From positions 62,254,201 to 62,318,200 of the forward strand of contig CM053140.1 in assembly GCA_028571685.1 (NCBI GenBank): a DNA stretch of 64,000 bases, written 5' to 3'. Each line of letters starts with the position of its first letter. Within the stretch, counting starts at the first letter, position 1. The notes under the pieces were generated by a model that made no database searches, was not told the DNA's origin, and worked only from the letters and a program-made list of their open reading frames with translations. Position numbers and translations under genes: made by a program. This document shows positions 20,470 through 32,625 of the stretch, in pieces. This DNA is from Heterohyrax brucei (lineage: Eukaryota; Chordata; Mammalia; Hyracoidea; Procaviidae).

Positions 20470-22260
20470 AGTGCTCAGAAGGCAGCTACTCTCAGGTTTA
20501 TTTTTGTCACCTCCCCTTCCCTTCTAACCTTCAACCTCCTGCCCCCTCACATGCCCTGCTTCAGCCTCCTTTGTGTAGTGTCTGTGATCTCTCCTAGCTA
20601 TACTTCAAGCCCTGCCTCCACTGGGATCGCAGAGAATGTGCCAGCGCTGTGCCTGCCAGCTCCTGAGCCCCCTCACCCAGCCCTCTACCACACCCGCTCA
20701 GCCAGTCCCCAGACCTGGAGCCTGGTGACAAGCTGCCTTCCCCACTCCCACCCCCGGGCTGCTAAAGAAATCCACAGCTGTGCCAACTGGCAACATGACA
20801 GACTCAGCGACTTCACGTCTGCCGAGTGTCCAGGGCTCCTCGGCAGCCCTGCTCAGCTACCTTCCTTCCCCATGACCCACCAGGGCCATGCAGACCTTGA
20901 CCTCTCCCCTCAAGCCCATCCCCCCACCTCTCAGCAACCTCATTCACAGAGAAGGCAGAAGTTATAACTTCTTGCCCTGTACCTCCAACTTCAAACCTAT
21001 CTGTAGCATGCCAGCCTGACTTCCCTGTCAACCTCTTCTCCCCACAAAGGACAGCCCCTCTACCTGGTCCTGTACCCTCTTCCTGCCACCCTCCTAAGGA
21101 GTTCCATCCACTGGGCCTTCTCTTACCAACACTTTATCAGCATTCTTTCTTCCTGGTGGCCCATGACCTACCTGGGCCTCCTCCATGATGGGAGAGCCCT
21201 CCTTTAGCCTTCACCCTCCTCTGACCACTGCCCACGTTTCTCATCACCATCAAAAGAACGGTCCACAAGCTGGCACTCCAGTTTCTCACCTGCCACTCAC
21301 TTCCTGGCTCAAATGTCACCTCCCCTGTTAATCCACTGCACTCTGGCATCCGCCTGCATCTCTGGCTGAAACTGTTCTTGACAAAGTCATCAGCACCCTG
21401 CTTGTTGCTAAGTCTTGTGGACACTTCGCAGCCTGGTCTCTCTTGACTCTTCAACAGCATGAAAGACTTCCTTCTCTCATTCTCCTGATTTCTTCCTGCC
21501 TCTCAGGCTACTCTGTCCTAGTGTCCTTGATTTGGCCTGGCTTCCTCCTGCTTTCCCATCAGGCATCCAATTTTGGCTCTCTGCTCACTGTACATCCACC
21601 TCCAAGGCTAGTTAGCTGCTCCGAACCACTGCTCCTGGGTCGTTACCCCCAGCCCCTGCCTCTTCCGTGCTCCGTTCCTAGAGGCTCCTGCCTCTGGAAC
21701 AGTTCTCCTGAAGGGCTCTTAGCATAACAGGATCATCGTCATGCTGGGAAGAGAGGAGACAATAGATGGAGCTCCCTGTGAAGGTAGCAGAATGAGGGTG
21801 CAAGCTCAGCATAGCAGGGTCATCATTTCCTCCCCACTTGGAACCTGCTTGTTCCCTGTCTCCAGTGCCTGGAAAACTCCTGTTTGTCCTTTAAAACCCA
21901 TCTCAAATGTCCTCTCTTCTGTAAAACTTTCCCTACTCCCTAGACAGGAATTGGCTACCTTCTCTTCTACATGCCCTTTCATCATACACGGTTCTCCTGT
22001 CTTCTGTCTGAACCCCCACTCCTGTGAGTTGTTGGGGCGGAAGACAGTGTGTGAGTCACTTCCCTGACCCCAGTGAATGCCAGCACAGAACGCAGCCCAA
22101 GGATGTATCAGCAACACCAGTGATCACACTGCCCCTCGCTTTCTCATTCCCCACAGAGTCACTGGAAACAGCCATTCGTAACCTTGACTCCGCATGTAGG
22201 AATACCTGTTCTGCCCACCAGCACCAGCATCACAAATGGTATGATGAGCCAGACTAAGTC
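20470..22260 (+). repeat. probable ancient LINE (L2-like) remnants
   Basis: Pyrimidine-rich low-complexity coding-like DNA with phrases common in L2 consensus (for example TCTCACCTGCCACTCACTTC and GGAAAACTCCTGTTTGTCCT). No intact reading frame. Boundaries and family are uncertain. Confidence 0.35.
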
Positions 22261-23149
22261 ACCAGTACTTCAAAGACAGAGCTCTGGAGCCTTCACCTAC
22301 ATGAACCCATGCCTGATACCCACTTATGAATCAACACTCAGGAGATACTGTCCCACCTGTTGCAGGTCCAGTGGAGAGGCCTCTCATCAAGCTCTTGTCT
22401 CAGCATCTTGTCCATCACCATGGGTCTGTGGCAACCCCCTTCAACCCATCCCCTGGCTTATCTAAAAAGGAAATGTAGGGGACCAGCCTGACCCGTTTGT
22501 CACAGATTGACACTGGTGCCTGTGCTTCCTGTGTTCCTGTCAACCACACATGAACCATTTGCTGTCCAGTCCCATAATCTAGCCAGAAGTGGTGTCCATG
22601 GTTTCCAGAATCTACCATATTTGAAAATCCGAGCATGTCCCCAGTTCCAGCTCTTAGGCACCTCTCCCAACTCCCAACGGTGGCTTCGAAGCCCCTGTAC
22701 TGGGCTAGAGAGGGGAATGAATATGCCCAAAGCTACCAGCTGGAGCCTACGATGAGCAACCCTCCCGTCCATACTCAGCCCATGCCCCACAAATGAGAGG
22801 CCAACAATTGATTCCCCTCAACTGAACAATCTGAAGGCCATTCCCCCTGAAAGGGGAGGCAAGACAGAGAAAATCAACAGCGTCATTTACTGAGTGAAAC
22901 ATTTATTCAACGTAGGCCACATGAGGAACCCAATCAGCTCTGGGTCCAAAATGGGGGGAGCCAGAGAGGAAGTTGAGCCAGGCCAGGTCCGGGAGGACAC
23001 ACAAGGGTCCAGGAAGGGGATCAGATGCCCCTAACCCACCCCCTACCTGAGTGTCTGCCTCGTGAGCTTAGCTGGGTGTTGACCAGCCTGCAGTCTGATA
23101 CGCTGTCTGGAACATGCTTCTCCCACTCAGCCACTCTTTACACGTTTGT

Positions 23150-23300
23150 CTCCTTTTTAATATAGTAACGCTTAGTAAACAACTCCTATTTGCCAGTCAC
23201 TGTGCACTCTGTGTCATCTTGTTGAATCCTCATTAGGACCAGTTTCCCCTATTTTACTAACGAAGAACGAGAGTCAAAAAGGCAACAGGCTGCGGTGGGA
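23150..23300 (+). repeat. MIR element
   Basis: CTTAGTAAACAACTCCTATT, then TGCCAGTCACTGTGCACTC, then TTTTACTAACGAAG is a decayed MIR core. Confidence 0.6.
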
Positions 23301-23689
23301 TTCTAATCCAGGCCTGCAGTGACTGTGACCAAATACAGCTCAACTCTGGCCTTCCCCAGTTCCCATGGGCACTGAGTCATTGCCCTTCCTCCAAAGCCCC
23401 TGTACTTGTTTTATCATCCTGTCTTCCCATCATTTTCTAATTATTCCTTTGCATGTCTGGTCCCCTCCCCACCAGGATGTGAGCTTGGTCTCTCTCCTCT
23501 GTCGCCTCCAAAATGATCCTCAGGGACCCCAGCTCCAGCCGTATGGCTATCCTTGCTGAGGAGCCTTCAGTGGCTCCCCTACTGCCAGAGCCTACAGTGT
23601 AAACCTCGGAGCCCCTGCTGACCCATCCAGCCCTGCTTTCCCTTCCTACCATGCAACCAAGCACACCAGAAGACCAGGTGGGTCAGCCA

Positions 23690-23885
23690 GAACGGCATAC
23701 ATTTTGGAGACAGGCGGGTGTGGGTTTAGCTTTGTGGTGCTGCTGCATGCCCTTGGGCAAGTCACCTCATCTCTCTGAGCTTCAGATGCTTCAAATGAAA
23801 ATACGGACACTTCTGTTACACAGGCTCACTGCGAGGATTAAATGAGACAAGAGATACGGACTGCCAGGAGCACAGTAAGTTCACA
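23690..23885 (+). repeat. MIR-related repeat
   Basis: CCTTGGGCAAGTCACCTCAT, CTCTGAGCTTCAGATGC and GAGGATTAAATGAGACAAG are in the conventional order. Confidence 0.65.
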
Positions 23886-23899
23886 GTCAAAATGAGTTG

Positions 23900-24250
23900 T
23901 CATCCCCTTTTTTTAATCCCTTAAACATGCAAATGTTTTCCTCCCTCTACACATCTGCTAATGCTTATTCTCTTCCCTTGGAACACTCTTCCTCCATCTC
24001 CATACCGAAATCTTTTACATGCCAAATGCCACCTCCTCCAGGAAGCCCTCCTCGGTTGGCCACACAGAAGTCTGGGCATGCTGGCCTCTTCTTCATGGCT
24101 TGGGCCCCAGGCTTCCCTCTGTTATGTCTAAGAGTATCCTAGGCTCATCCTTCCTGGGGACCCTGAGGGAGAGTCTCAATTTCCCTGGCCCCTCTCACAG
24201 GCAGGGCATAGCCCTAGGCAGCCAGACACAGGACAGGCACTCAGCAGCTT
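23900..24250 (+). repeat. L2 3'-end fragment
   Basis: CCTTGGAACACTCTTCCTCC followed by ACCTCCTCCAGGAAGCCCTC is the usual L2 3'-terminal text. Confidence 0.5.
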
Positions 24251-24735
24251 GGACTAGCTATCCCTCAGGGTTCCTCTGACTCAAACACATAGCAACTACC
24301 TTGTCTCAGACCCTGACACCAGTGGGCAGGGGCACACAAGCTCTTTACTCCTTGAGCAGAACCAGATACTTGCTACTCTCAGATCCACGGACCCTGCCCC
24401 CCAAATTCCACAGTCCAGCCCCTCAGCCTCCTTTGTCATGAACATGTTAAAAATAACCACAACAATCATAGCGTTTCCATAGGGAGAGAGCATTACCGTT
24501 AACAAAGCAGTCCTCCCCCCAGGGCTTTCTGCATCTTCCCTGAGAGGGGCACTGGCTGATCCCTTTGAAACTGGGCTCTGTCCCATCCTCCATGGCTCCC
24601 CTCCGCAGCAGCACTCGCAGGCCCCACAATGCATCAGAATCCTGGTGGTTCAGGAGTGGGAGGAGGGAAGAGGCCTTTGAAAATTTCAGGCTCTGCTCCT
24701 GCAGTTCAATGTAACCCCCATGAGACCTCTGAAGC

Positions 24736-24930
24736 AGCCCTGGTGGTGCAGTGGTTAAAGGACTCGGCTGCTAACGGAGAGGTAGGTGGTTCGAACCCAT
24801 TGGCAGATATGTGGGAGAAAGATGTGGCCGTTGGCTTCCACAGAGATTTACAGTACTGGAAACCCTGTGGGGCAGTTCTACTCTCTCCTTCAGGGTTATT
24901 GTGAGTTGAAATCTACTCAACAGCAATGAT
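24736..24930 (+). repeat. AfroSINE, near full-length
   Basis: Head CAGCCCTGGTGGTGCAGTGG, GGACTCGGCTGCTAACGG, body GTGGGGCAGTTCTACTC, tail GTTGAAATCTACTCAACAGC. Confidence 0.9.
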
Positions 24931-26024
24931 TCTATGAGATCTATGAGACCAGGCACCCAGAGGTCAATTCCCCTCCCAATGACTCTTCCTCCCCATGACC
25001 CACTGTCAGCCTGTCTACCCAGCCTCTCATGAGAGCTAGCCGGATCCCTGCTGCCTCCCTCACGTAACCAGGAGCTCCTCAAGAGTAGGGACCACATACT
25101 GCCTCCCCCAAGACACTCATCTTCTTGCTGTCTTCAGTAAAGCCCTCAACCAACAGCACAAGGTGCTGCAGCCTTGGTGCAGCAGTCAAGGCTGGTCCAT
25201 GTCCTTAGCCCCAGCTCCCACCACTAAGGCTACCGTCCAGCAGCTCCGTCTACTTATAGCTCTCTGCATTTGGCATGTTTCACACCTCCACGCCTTTGCA
25301 CAGGCTGTTTCCGCTACCTCAAAAGCCCTTCTCCATCTCGTCTGCCTCGTGCAGGGTTTCCCGCAGCGTGGGGTGGGAGATGACTTTGGGTGGCTAACAA
25401 ACACACCATTAAATAACATGAGACAATGGACTAAGGGAGTTAGCCCCTTTCCAGATCTCTTGTAATTAATTAGGGTGACTATTTGCCAATTTACCCAAGA
25501 TAGTCTGATTTACACATGCTGGCCTGATGTAATTAATAGTACCTACCTATGTCAACCACACTTAGAACCTCCAGCACCCCTGTTTAGATGACGTTATTTG
25601 ATCACCTTACTTTACATCCTCCCAAGTGCATGAAAGATAAAGTCTGTGTGGTGCTAGGCTTTAACACATCTCCAACACTTGCTAATTTCTCTTTCTAACA
25701 AATTGAGAGGAGGAAACAGCATCTAGCTGGGATTCAATAAGGCTGCTTTGTTTTCACTATGGTTGTTTCTTTGGTTATCTTCTATTTAGGGTAAGAGATA
25801 TTCTTTCGCCACTTAGGAAACAAAGTTCCTTTTTAGATGTGTTAAATTTAAAAAGTGATTCTATTTAAAGAAAAACTTCACAGGCTAGTGAATTTCTATT
25901 CCCTCCTCAAAACTCAACACAGAGTCACTTTTTTTAGACACTTTTCCCCTTCATGGTTTAATCCTTCACTCTCCCGCCCCTCTTGACATCAACACATGTA
26001 CAATCCTACCTATTACACTAATTA

Positions 26025-26149
26025 TGATGGCATAGTAACTATTTATTAGGGATCAACCATGTGCCCGGCCCTGTGCTAAGCACACTACCCACATTCTCTT
26101 GTTTATTCCTCCTCATTGCCTTGTGGAATAGCCCCTCACTGTCCCCCTT
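26025..26149 (+). repeat. MIR 5' half, interrupted
   Basis: GTAACTATTTATTAGGGATC, then GTGCCCGGCCCTGTGCTAAG, then CTCCTCATTGCCTTGTGG. The element resumes near 26488 after a SINE insertion. Confidence 0.7.
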
Positions 26150-26487
26150 ATTAGTTGTTAGCTGCCACCAACCGGGCCCCTGGCTAGTGGCAACCCCATG
26201 CATAATGGAACAAAAGGCTGCCCAGCCTTTTGTGCCCTCTCCATAGTCAGTTGCACATTCGACTACTGGTGTGATCCACAGCGTTTTCAATGGCTCATTT
26301 TAAGAAGATCACCAGGTCTCCCTTCCCAGTCTTATTTTAGTGTGGAAGCGTCACTGAAAAGTCTTCAGCTTCATAGTGCCTCCAGTGACAGACAGGGGTT
26401 GCTGCACATGAGGTACATTGGCCAGGAATAGAATCTGGATCCCTTGCATGGAAGACAAGAATTCTACTACTGAGCAACAATGCCTCA
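26150..26487 (-). repeat. tRNA-derived SINE inserted in a MIR
   Basis: The right end (GGAATAGAATCTGGATCCCT, then GAATTCTACTACTGAGCAAC) is the complement of a tRNA-like head. The left part (TTGTTAGCTGCCACCAACCG) resembles the distal half of afrotherian SINEs. CCCCTTA/CCCCTTTA at the two edges may be the target-site duplication. Exact family not assigned. Confidence 0.65.
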
Positions 26488-26590
26488 TCCCCTTTAGACA
26501 GATGAAGAAATGGGGGTAAAGTAACTTGTCCACATCCACACAGCCAGTTAAGTGATGGAGTCAGGAACTGAATAGGGGCTTGGCAACTTT
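26488..26590 (+). repeat. MIR 3' half
   Basis: GACAGATGAAGAAATGGGGG then AGTAACTTGTCCACATCCAC and CAGCCAGTTAAGTGATGGAG continue the MIR cut at 26149. Confidence 0.7.
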
Positions 26591-27785
26591 AGTCTGTCAC
26601 CTTGACCAGCACTACAGACCATGGCACACTCTCCCCCACCACAACTCCAGTCTCCTTCCTCTCAGGTCTTGTTGACCCATAGCTGGTCCACGGCCTGGCA
26701 CCATCTCATCCAGACAAAAACATAAAGATGTGTGGAATGGACTGGCGGGAGCTCAGTCCCAGCTGAAGATGTCCAGGGCAGTGCATAGACATCTTTGGTG
26801 GCCCATAGAGCTCCGAGCCAAAGGCACACACACTGGAAACTCAGGAGAGCTCTGGCTAGAAGGGCCTGCGAGGAAATGCTTCAGCAAGGGCTGTCCTCCC
26901 CTACCCTACCCTGAGGGAAGCCCTGCTTCCTCACTGTCTGAGCCCACAACAGGCAGGTCGGTAGAGCCTCACTTCCCACTACCAGACCAGTCTGGCAAAC
27001 AGAGTGCAGCAAAGGAGACAGGCCAATTTTGGGGCTGGGTGGGTAGGTTGCTTTCTAGGAGGGACGGGGCTTGAGATGTGCTTGTAAGGATGGAAGCTCC
27101 AGCTAATCAAAGGCAAACAGTGCTCGAGATGAAAGAAACAGCTCAAGCAAAAAGAGACCTGAAAGTAGGGTCTCGGGGGGCAGTGATGAGCCCTGACTGT
27201 ACAGTATTAAAGTGAAATCTGACACAGCTGGGCCCAGGGTATGACTTCAATGCCAGGCTAAGGAGTGTGGACAACAATGGGGAGTCACTGGTAACTGAAT
27301 CAGGGAAATGGCCCACAGAGAACTAGAATTCTGAGGCCCCAAGAGGGACAGTATTTTGTCTAAGGCACACAGCAGCTGTAGCAGAGCCGGGATTTGAGCT
27401 CACGCTGCCTCCCAGTCCTAACACTCAGGAGACACCAAGCTCAACTAGTTGCCCATGGCCTCAGAAAGGAGCCTGGATGAAGCAGTGCGTGGGCTAGCAG
27501 CACCTGGCACCCAAGGGTGGAGTAGTATCCCTGGGGAGAGGTAGGGAGTGTGGCAAAGGAAGGAAAGGGTTTCTCCCCATTGTTACCCTCCAGGATGGAG
27601 AGGCAGTAAGCAGAACCTCATGCTGGTGGTGGGCTCCCGGGAGCTGGGCTCTGCAGCTGGTCCTCCCTCAGCAACACACCTCCCTGCCCCAGCCCCAGCC
27701 AGCCTCCGTACCAGTCCTCTGCCGAGCTCCTTCCTGCCTGCCTTCCCTTTCTTCCCTTCCCACCCCCCCTTCCCCCCCCCCCCCG

Positions 27786-27925
27786 CTTAACAGATTGCGG
27801 CAGCAAGATGGCACAAATTTATGGCTCAACTCACCAAAAATAACAAGAGATCTATCAAAGGCAGTTTGCGTGAAATTAACAGGCGTCTGTACCCTCTTGT
27901 CAATAGCACTTGGCGCTGAGGCAGG
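27786..27925. promoter_or_regulatory. candidate conserved intronic element
   Basis: Unique, repeat-free block within the large intron, AT-richer than its flanks. It contains a TCF/LEF-like ATCAAAGG, a CAAATTTATGG AT-rich core and TTGTCAATAG (SOX-like on the complement). Regulatory role is inferred from composition only. Confidence 0.3.
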
Positions 27926-29387
27926 CCTAGGCACCAGTGCCCCATCACTGCCCATCAGCTCCCAGCTGAGCCACTCTTACATCCCCAACTAATGTGGCCA
28001 ATCAGGAGGTCCTGGAGAAAGCAAGCACACCCTCCACTCAGTGTCTTAGCAGAGGGACAGACTAGGAGTCTTACTCCTGCTCACCTCAGACCTCAGGAAT
28101 CTTGCTCTCAGTCTGGCAGTTCCACGTGCCAGCCTACTCTCCTGCAGCAGGTACATGTGTCCAGCTGGCCCAGGTGGAGAGGTGAGGGCATGGAGGCAAG
28201 GCCAAGGACTTGGCCAAAGGTGCCATCAGGCACACAGTGCTCTGGTCCCTGACAATGCCACCAACCTTCAGACATTCCTGCTACATGGGACAAACTAAGC
28301 CAGGCATCTGCTACCTGTGTGCTAGCATCAGTCTGCTCATAGAGGATGAATAGGAAGGAAGAAGTGACAGAGAGGAAGAAGAGAGAGGAAGGGAACGGGT
28401 GAGCATGATTCAGGGCACTAGTGTACGACATGAGCCCATGGCTGATGCCACATCACCCCACATACCTGCCCAGATAGGCCATCCCTACAAGGCAGCCCCA
28501 TGGAGAAATCTTAAGACACGCCAAGTAGGACAAGAGGTCAGGCTTGGGAACAGCTCTGAGTCCCAGCTGAAGGCTCCCTGTTCAGACACAATGCTGGACC
28601 TCACACCCGAGAATAATCAGGTGTCCCATCTCCATCCTTCTCCAGTCCAGAGGCCCTTTCAGAGGCTCTGAGGACAGTGGGCAGCCACAGTCAGGACATC
28701 TTTCTCATCACAGGCCCTCAGTGACCCCCAAAGACACCTCGGCTACCAACCAACTCCTGCTTCCGGCTTCCCAGCTGGCTGCCCCTGGCTCTGTGCTCCA
28801 CGTGGCAGCGTGCCCAGATGGTACCCGCCCATGAGGGCAGAGCCTTGCTCCATCTACTGCAGCCCACTGGGCTGAGGGACTCCAGGGAAAGTCAGACAAA
28901 AGAAGCCGCCCTCAGCTGAGCACCATAGAGGAGGTCCTTCAGAGTGATAGGCAGTGGCCGCCAGGCAGGAAGAGCCATAAACCTTCTGATATACGCCTGG
29001 CACTCTCCGCCCAGTGTTCTACAAAGAAGCGGAATTCAATTTCTTCCTGCAGGCACTAAATCCCAGGCCGGCCTCCAGGGCCCATAACCTGCCCACGGCC
29101 TGGCTGTCACTCGGACGGCTTCATTGACCGCTGTTAGAGGGCAAGCTGGCCTGAGGGAGAGGCCAGAGCAGAGCCACTGACTGGACACAATGCTCCCTGT
29201 CTCGTGGGCAGTCCTCACTTTCCCACAGCACTAGCTGTTGGCATGCTACCCATCCCCTCTAGTTAAATCATAGAAATACCTGCCCATTTTACAGATAAAG
29301 GAACTGAAGTCCAAAAGCATAAAGGAATCTGTTCAAGATGACAGCCAAAGATACTGTGTAATTCCAGGGCTCTGGCATCCAAAGAGG

Positions 29388-29540
29388 AAACTCTGGTGGC
29401 ATAGTGGTTAAGTGCCGCAGCTTCTAACAAGAAGGTCAGCAGTTCAAATCTGCCAGGAATTCCTTGGAAACTCAATGGGGCAGTTTTACTCTGTCTACAG
29501 TGTCACTGTGAGTCAGAATCGACTCGACAACACGGTTTGT
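29388..29540 (+). repeat. AfroSINE
   Basis: AACTCTGGTGGCATAGTGG head, GGCAGTTTTACTCTGTC body, GTCAGAATCGACTCGACAAC tail. Confidence 0.9.
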
Positions 29541-30289
29541 CTGGTGTTTTGTTTTTGGTTTTGGCATCCGAACAAGAAGTAAAATGCTCATCTCACCCTT
29601 TCAGGCGTCCTAGCAGCCATTTGACCAGACCCCTGTCTCCTCATAAATGTATTCCTCCTGGGGAAATCCAGACACCTCTCCTGACTTCCACTCCTGTGTC
29701 CTTGATTACCACAACAGCCCAGTCCTTGTTATTGCGGCTGGGGAAACTGAGACCCAGAAAGGACCCGAGTTGGGAACCAGATCCCAGACCTGCCTCCATT
29801 CTACCCTGTGTCCTTGGCCACTGCTCCCTATCAAGCCATCTGGCCAGTCCCTGGCCCAGCACTATTCAGTAGGCTTGGAAGATTCCGCTTATGATCTCGG
29901 GGCCTTGAGGCTGCAGGAAGGAGGGCAGGTGGAAGGCTACCATGGCTGAGGGGGTGGGGCAGGAGTGGGAGCAGGCGGGACTCAAGGGCTCGTGGAGCTT
30001 TTGCCCAGTCAGCAGGAAGCTCTAGCAGCTGGCAGCCTCAGTCCCAGAAGACATGGGCCCAGAGCGGGGAGACAAGGGACACTGGGAGCCAAGCCAGCCC
30101 AGTGCTCCAAGGCCACCACAAAGCTCAGGCTTCTTCACCCAGCCACTCTTCCTCACCCTCCTCTGCCCTGACCCTGGGGCCACTGCCAAAAATCACTGAC
30201 CCATGTCGGTGGGAACATGTCCCTATTCCACTGCCTATTCCAGCCTAAAGGGAAACTTGTCAACTTGTAGTGCAGGACCTGCCATGGTC

Positions 30290-30560
30290 ACTCCTGGCTT
30301 TGGATATTTGTACATGCTGCTCCCTCTGCCTGGAACACCCTCACCATTCCTTTGTTTTGGCACACTTCCACAGGTCCTTCCAATCTTTGCTTCCAAATTG
30401 CTTCCTTCAGAAGCCTTCCCTGATTACCCAGTTAGGGTGTTCCCTCCCGTGTTTATACTGATCACTCTGTATTATCTCATCTGCACCCACATTCTCCACC
30501 TGAGGCTACAAACTCTTCAAGGGTGAGGTCTGACCCCAACCCCTCTCAGTGACCCCAACA
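30290..30560 (+). repeat. L2 LINE 3' end
   Basis: GCTGCTCCCTCTGCCTGGAA, then CTTCAGAAGCCTTCCCTGAT, then CAAACTCTTCAAGGGTGAGG is the recognisable L2 3' terminus. Confidence 0.7.
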
Positions 30561-30692
30561 TCCAGCAAGACTGGGCACCAAGGGACATCAGTCAGCGACT
30601 ATATGAGTAGCCCTGGCAGCTACCTGGATGGACACCAGCGGGCACCCACAGGGCTCTGAGATACCCTTCCAGAGGGCCCCACTAACACTCAC

Positions 30693-31503
30693 CATATTTC
30701 ATCTCAGTTGTGAACAGGTCATTGCTGCTTCCAGAGTGCAAGTCGGCCTCAGCGGGAGGAGCTGGACCTCCGGGCACCAGGGCATTGGACAGAGTGTGCG
30801 CGGCAGGAGGACCTGAAGGTGTGGCGGTGGCAGGGCTGACACCTGCCTCACCAGGGCAGCTGCAGCCCGGCTGGGCAAAGCCACAGGCCCTGCCTGCAGC
30901 ACGGCCACACTCTTCGCTCCAGCGGCAGAGCACACCACAGGTGAACTGGCTGGAGTTGTTGTTGTTGATCAGCAGGACCTCGACGAAGCGGAAGGCCAGG
31001 GCGGCGGGCGCCAGCAGGCGCGGGGCCTCCGAGGGCTCGGCAGAGAGGCACAGCTGCACAAAGTTCTTGTCAAAGTGCAGGAAGGTGAAGGGGCTGGAGC
31101 CACCGCACAGCTCCAACCCTGCGGCCGCCTCCTCTTCCTCCGGCTGCCCCACCTCTGGGCCTGCCTGGCCCGCCGCCTCCTCGGGGCTTGGCCGCAGACA
31201 GGTGAAGTTGACCAGGTAGTGGTCCAGGGGCAGCAGGCGGGGGGCAAAGTGGGTGCACACCTGCTCCTGGCGGTTAAAGCGCAGGTAGAGGGAGTACTTG
31301 GTAGGGTCGGGGTTCTCCAGGGTCCAGGAGCAGCCCGAGGCGATGGTTGGAAAGAGGTCCTGCAGTGAGAAGGCCCCGTAGAGCACACCTGAGGCCAGGG
31401 CAGAGCAGGCACTGGGGGCAGGGTCAAAGGCGGCGGCCAGGCGCAGGGACAGAATCACAGACAGTAAGAGGGGACAGGCTGGGGTCATCCTATGTCCCTT
31501 GCC
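30693..31503 (-). CDS. ADGRB2: ADGRB2 coding exon 1: signal peptide and N-terminal cysteine-rich domain
   Basis: 811-nt exon; coding 30693-31488, residues 1-265. The start ATG at 31488-31486 (context AGG-ATG-A, A at -3) opens [20 protein letters not shown], a clear signal peptide, cleaved probably before FDPAPS. The domain that follows has ordered cysteines ([51 protein letters not shown]) and an NNNNSS glycosylation site. Acceptor CTCCACAG, donor ATG|GTGAGT. From memory the human protein starts 12 residues upstream, on a preceding exon; I could not find that exon, and five further codons (GKGHR) read in frame up to the acceptor. Confidence 0.93.
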
Positions 31504-31609
31504 CTGTGGAGAAAGACAGTGGTCAGTGTGCTGCCCAGGCTCTGGACCTTCTGTAGCTAGCTAGCTATAAGGAGAGGGCCCTTGGTTAAGACCATGTTCT
31601 TTTAAGTCC

Positions 31610-31815
31610 CCTGTGCCCACCTGTATGACATCAGAACAAGGGGCTTGACCTCTCTGAACCTCAGTTTCCTTACCTCTAAAATGCAGTAGTGATAGTACCT
31701 ATCTCACAGGCTTCTTACGAGGATTAAACAAGTTATGTCAGGAAAAGAGCTCCACAGAGTGCCTGCAGTCTGGTAAGAGTTTCACCAACATGAGTTGCTA
31801 TTGTTACTGTTATTC
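31610..31815 (+). repeat. MIR element
   Basis: GACCTCTCTGAACCTCAGTT, CCTATCTCACAGGCTTC and AGGATTAAACAAGTTATG in MIRb order. Confidence 0.7.
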
Positions 31816-32474
31816 CAGGGTTCCTTACAGTCTACCCCATCAACCACAAGGATCTCAGCCTGGCATTCAGGTCCAGGCCCATCCCCCTTATCCCATCTTT
31901 ATTCTCCCTAACTGACACTCAGTGACAGTGCATCGTGATAAACTGTGAGGTGTCACGTGTAATCCAGCAATAATTGTCAAAGTGGTGATGTTTGACAATG
32001 ATTTGCTTTTTTATAAATCAAAGCACTTCAAGGTGATTCGCAAACAACGTCACTGGCACTCATTTGCTCTACTGAGTGAGAGAGAAAGGGATGGGTTATC
32101 ATCAGAGTGCCAGGGACTGCAAATAACCAAGGTCATGCCCATGGAGGGTACTGCAAATATGAACTTCACATGTATCGCTGCTTTGAGGTTCCTGGTAGAA
32201 ACAAGAGGGGCACCAGGAAAGGCGTCCTGGGCTTGAACCCCATTCCAGCTGGCAGTCTACTGCCTGGAAGACCCTTGTAAGCCTTGGCTTTCTCATCTGC
32301 AAAATGGAACAATAATTTCCTCCTCTTCCCTTTTTCTTCCACTCCTGACCATGTAGGGTTATCCTCCCAGGCCTGGCTTAGGGCTTGCTTCCCCCTAGCA
32401 AGGTTATCTATTAGCTTCCACAACCCTTGCCTCAAAGTCCACATCACCCAATCATGACCTCTGTTGTAGTTCTT

Positions 32475-32625
32475 TGTTGCAGAGTAGAACTCCTCCATAG
32501 TTTTCAAGGCTGTGACCTTTTAGGAATAGATGTCCAAGTCTATCTTCCAAGGTGTCTCTAATGTGGGTTTGAACTGCCAACCTTCTGGTCAGCAGTTCAG
32601 TGCTTAACCATCCTTTCACAAGCTC
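32475..32625 (-). repeat. AfroSINE, reverse orientation, degraded
   Basis: GCAGAGTAGAACTCCTCCAT, TTCCAAGGTGTCTCTAATG, GAACTGCCAACCTTCTGG and GTGCTTAACC represent the complement of body then head. Confidence 0.75.

Larger units (their letters stand above)
18754..30692 (-). other. ADGRB2: ADGRB2 large intron, 11.9 kb
   Basis: Holds several AfroSINEs, MIR and L2 relics, a long C-run (27772-27784), and a unique AT-richer block at 27786-27925 that may be regulatory. A plus-strand open frame at 19247-19834 has no recognisable homology. No receptor exon found. Confidence 0.7.
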
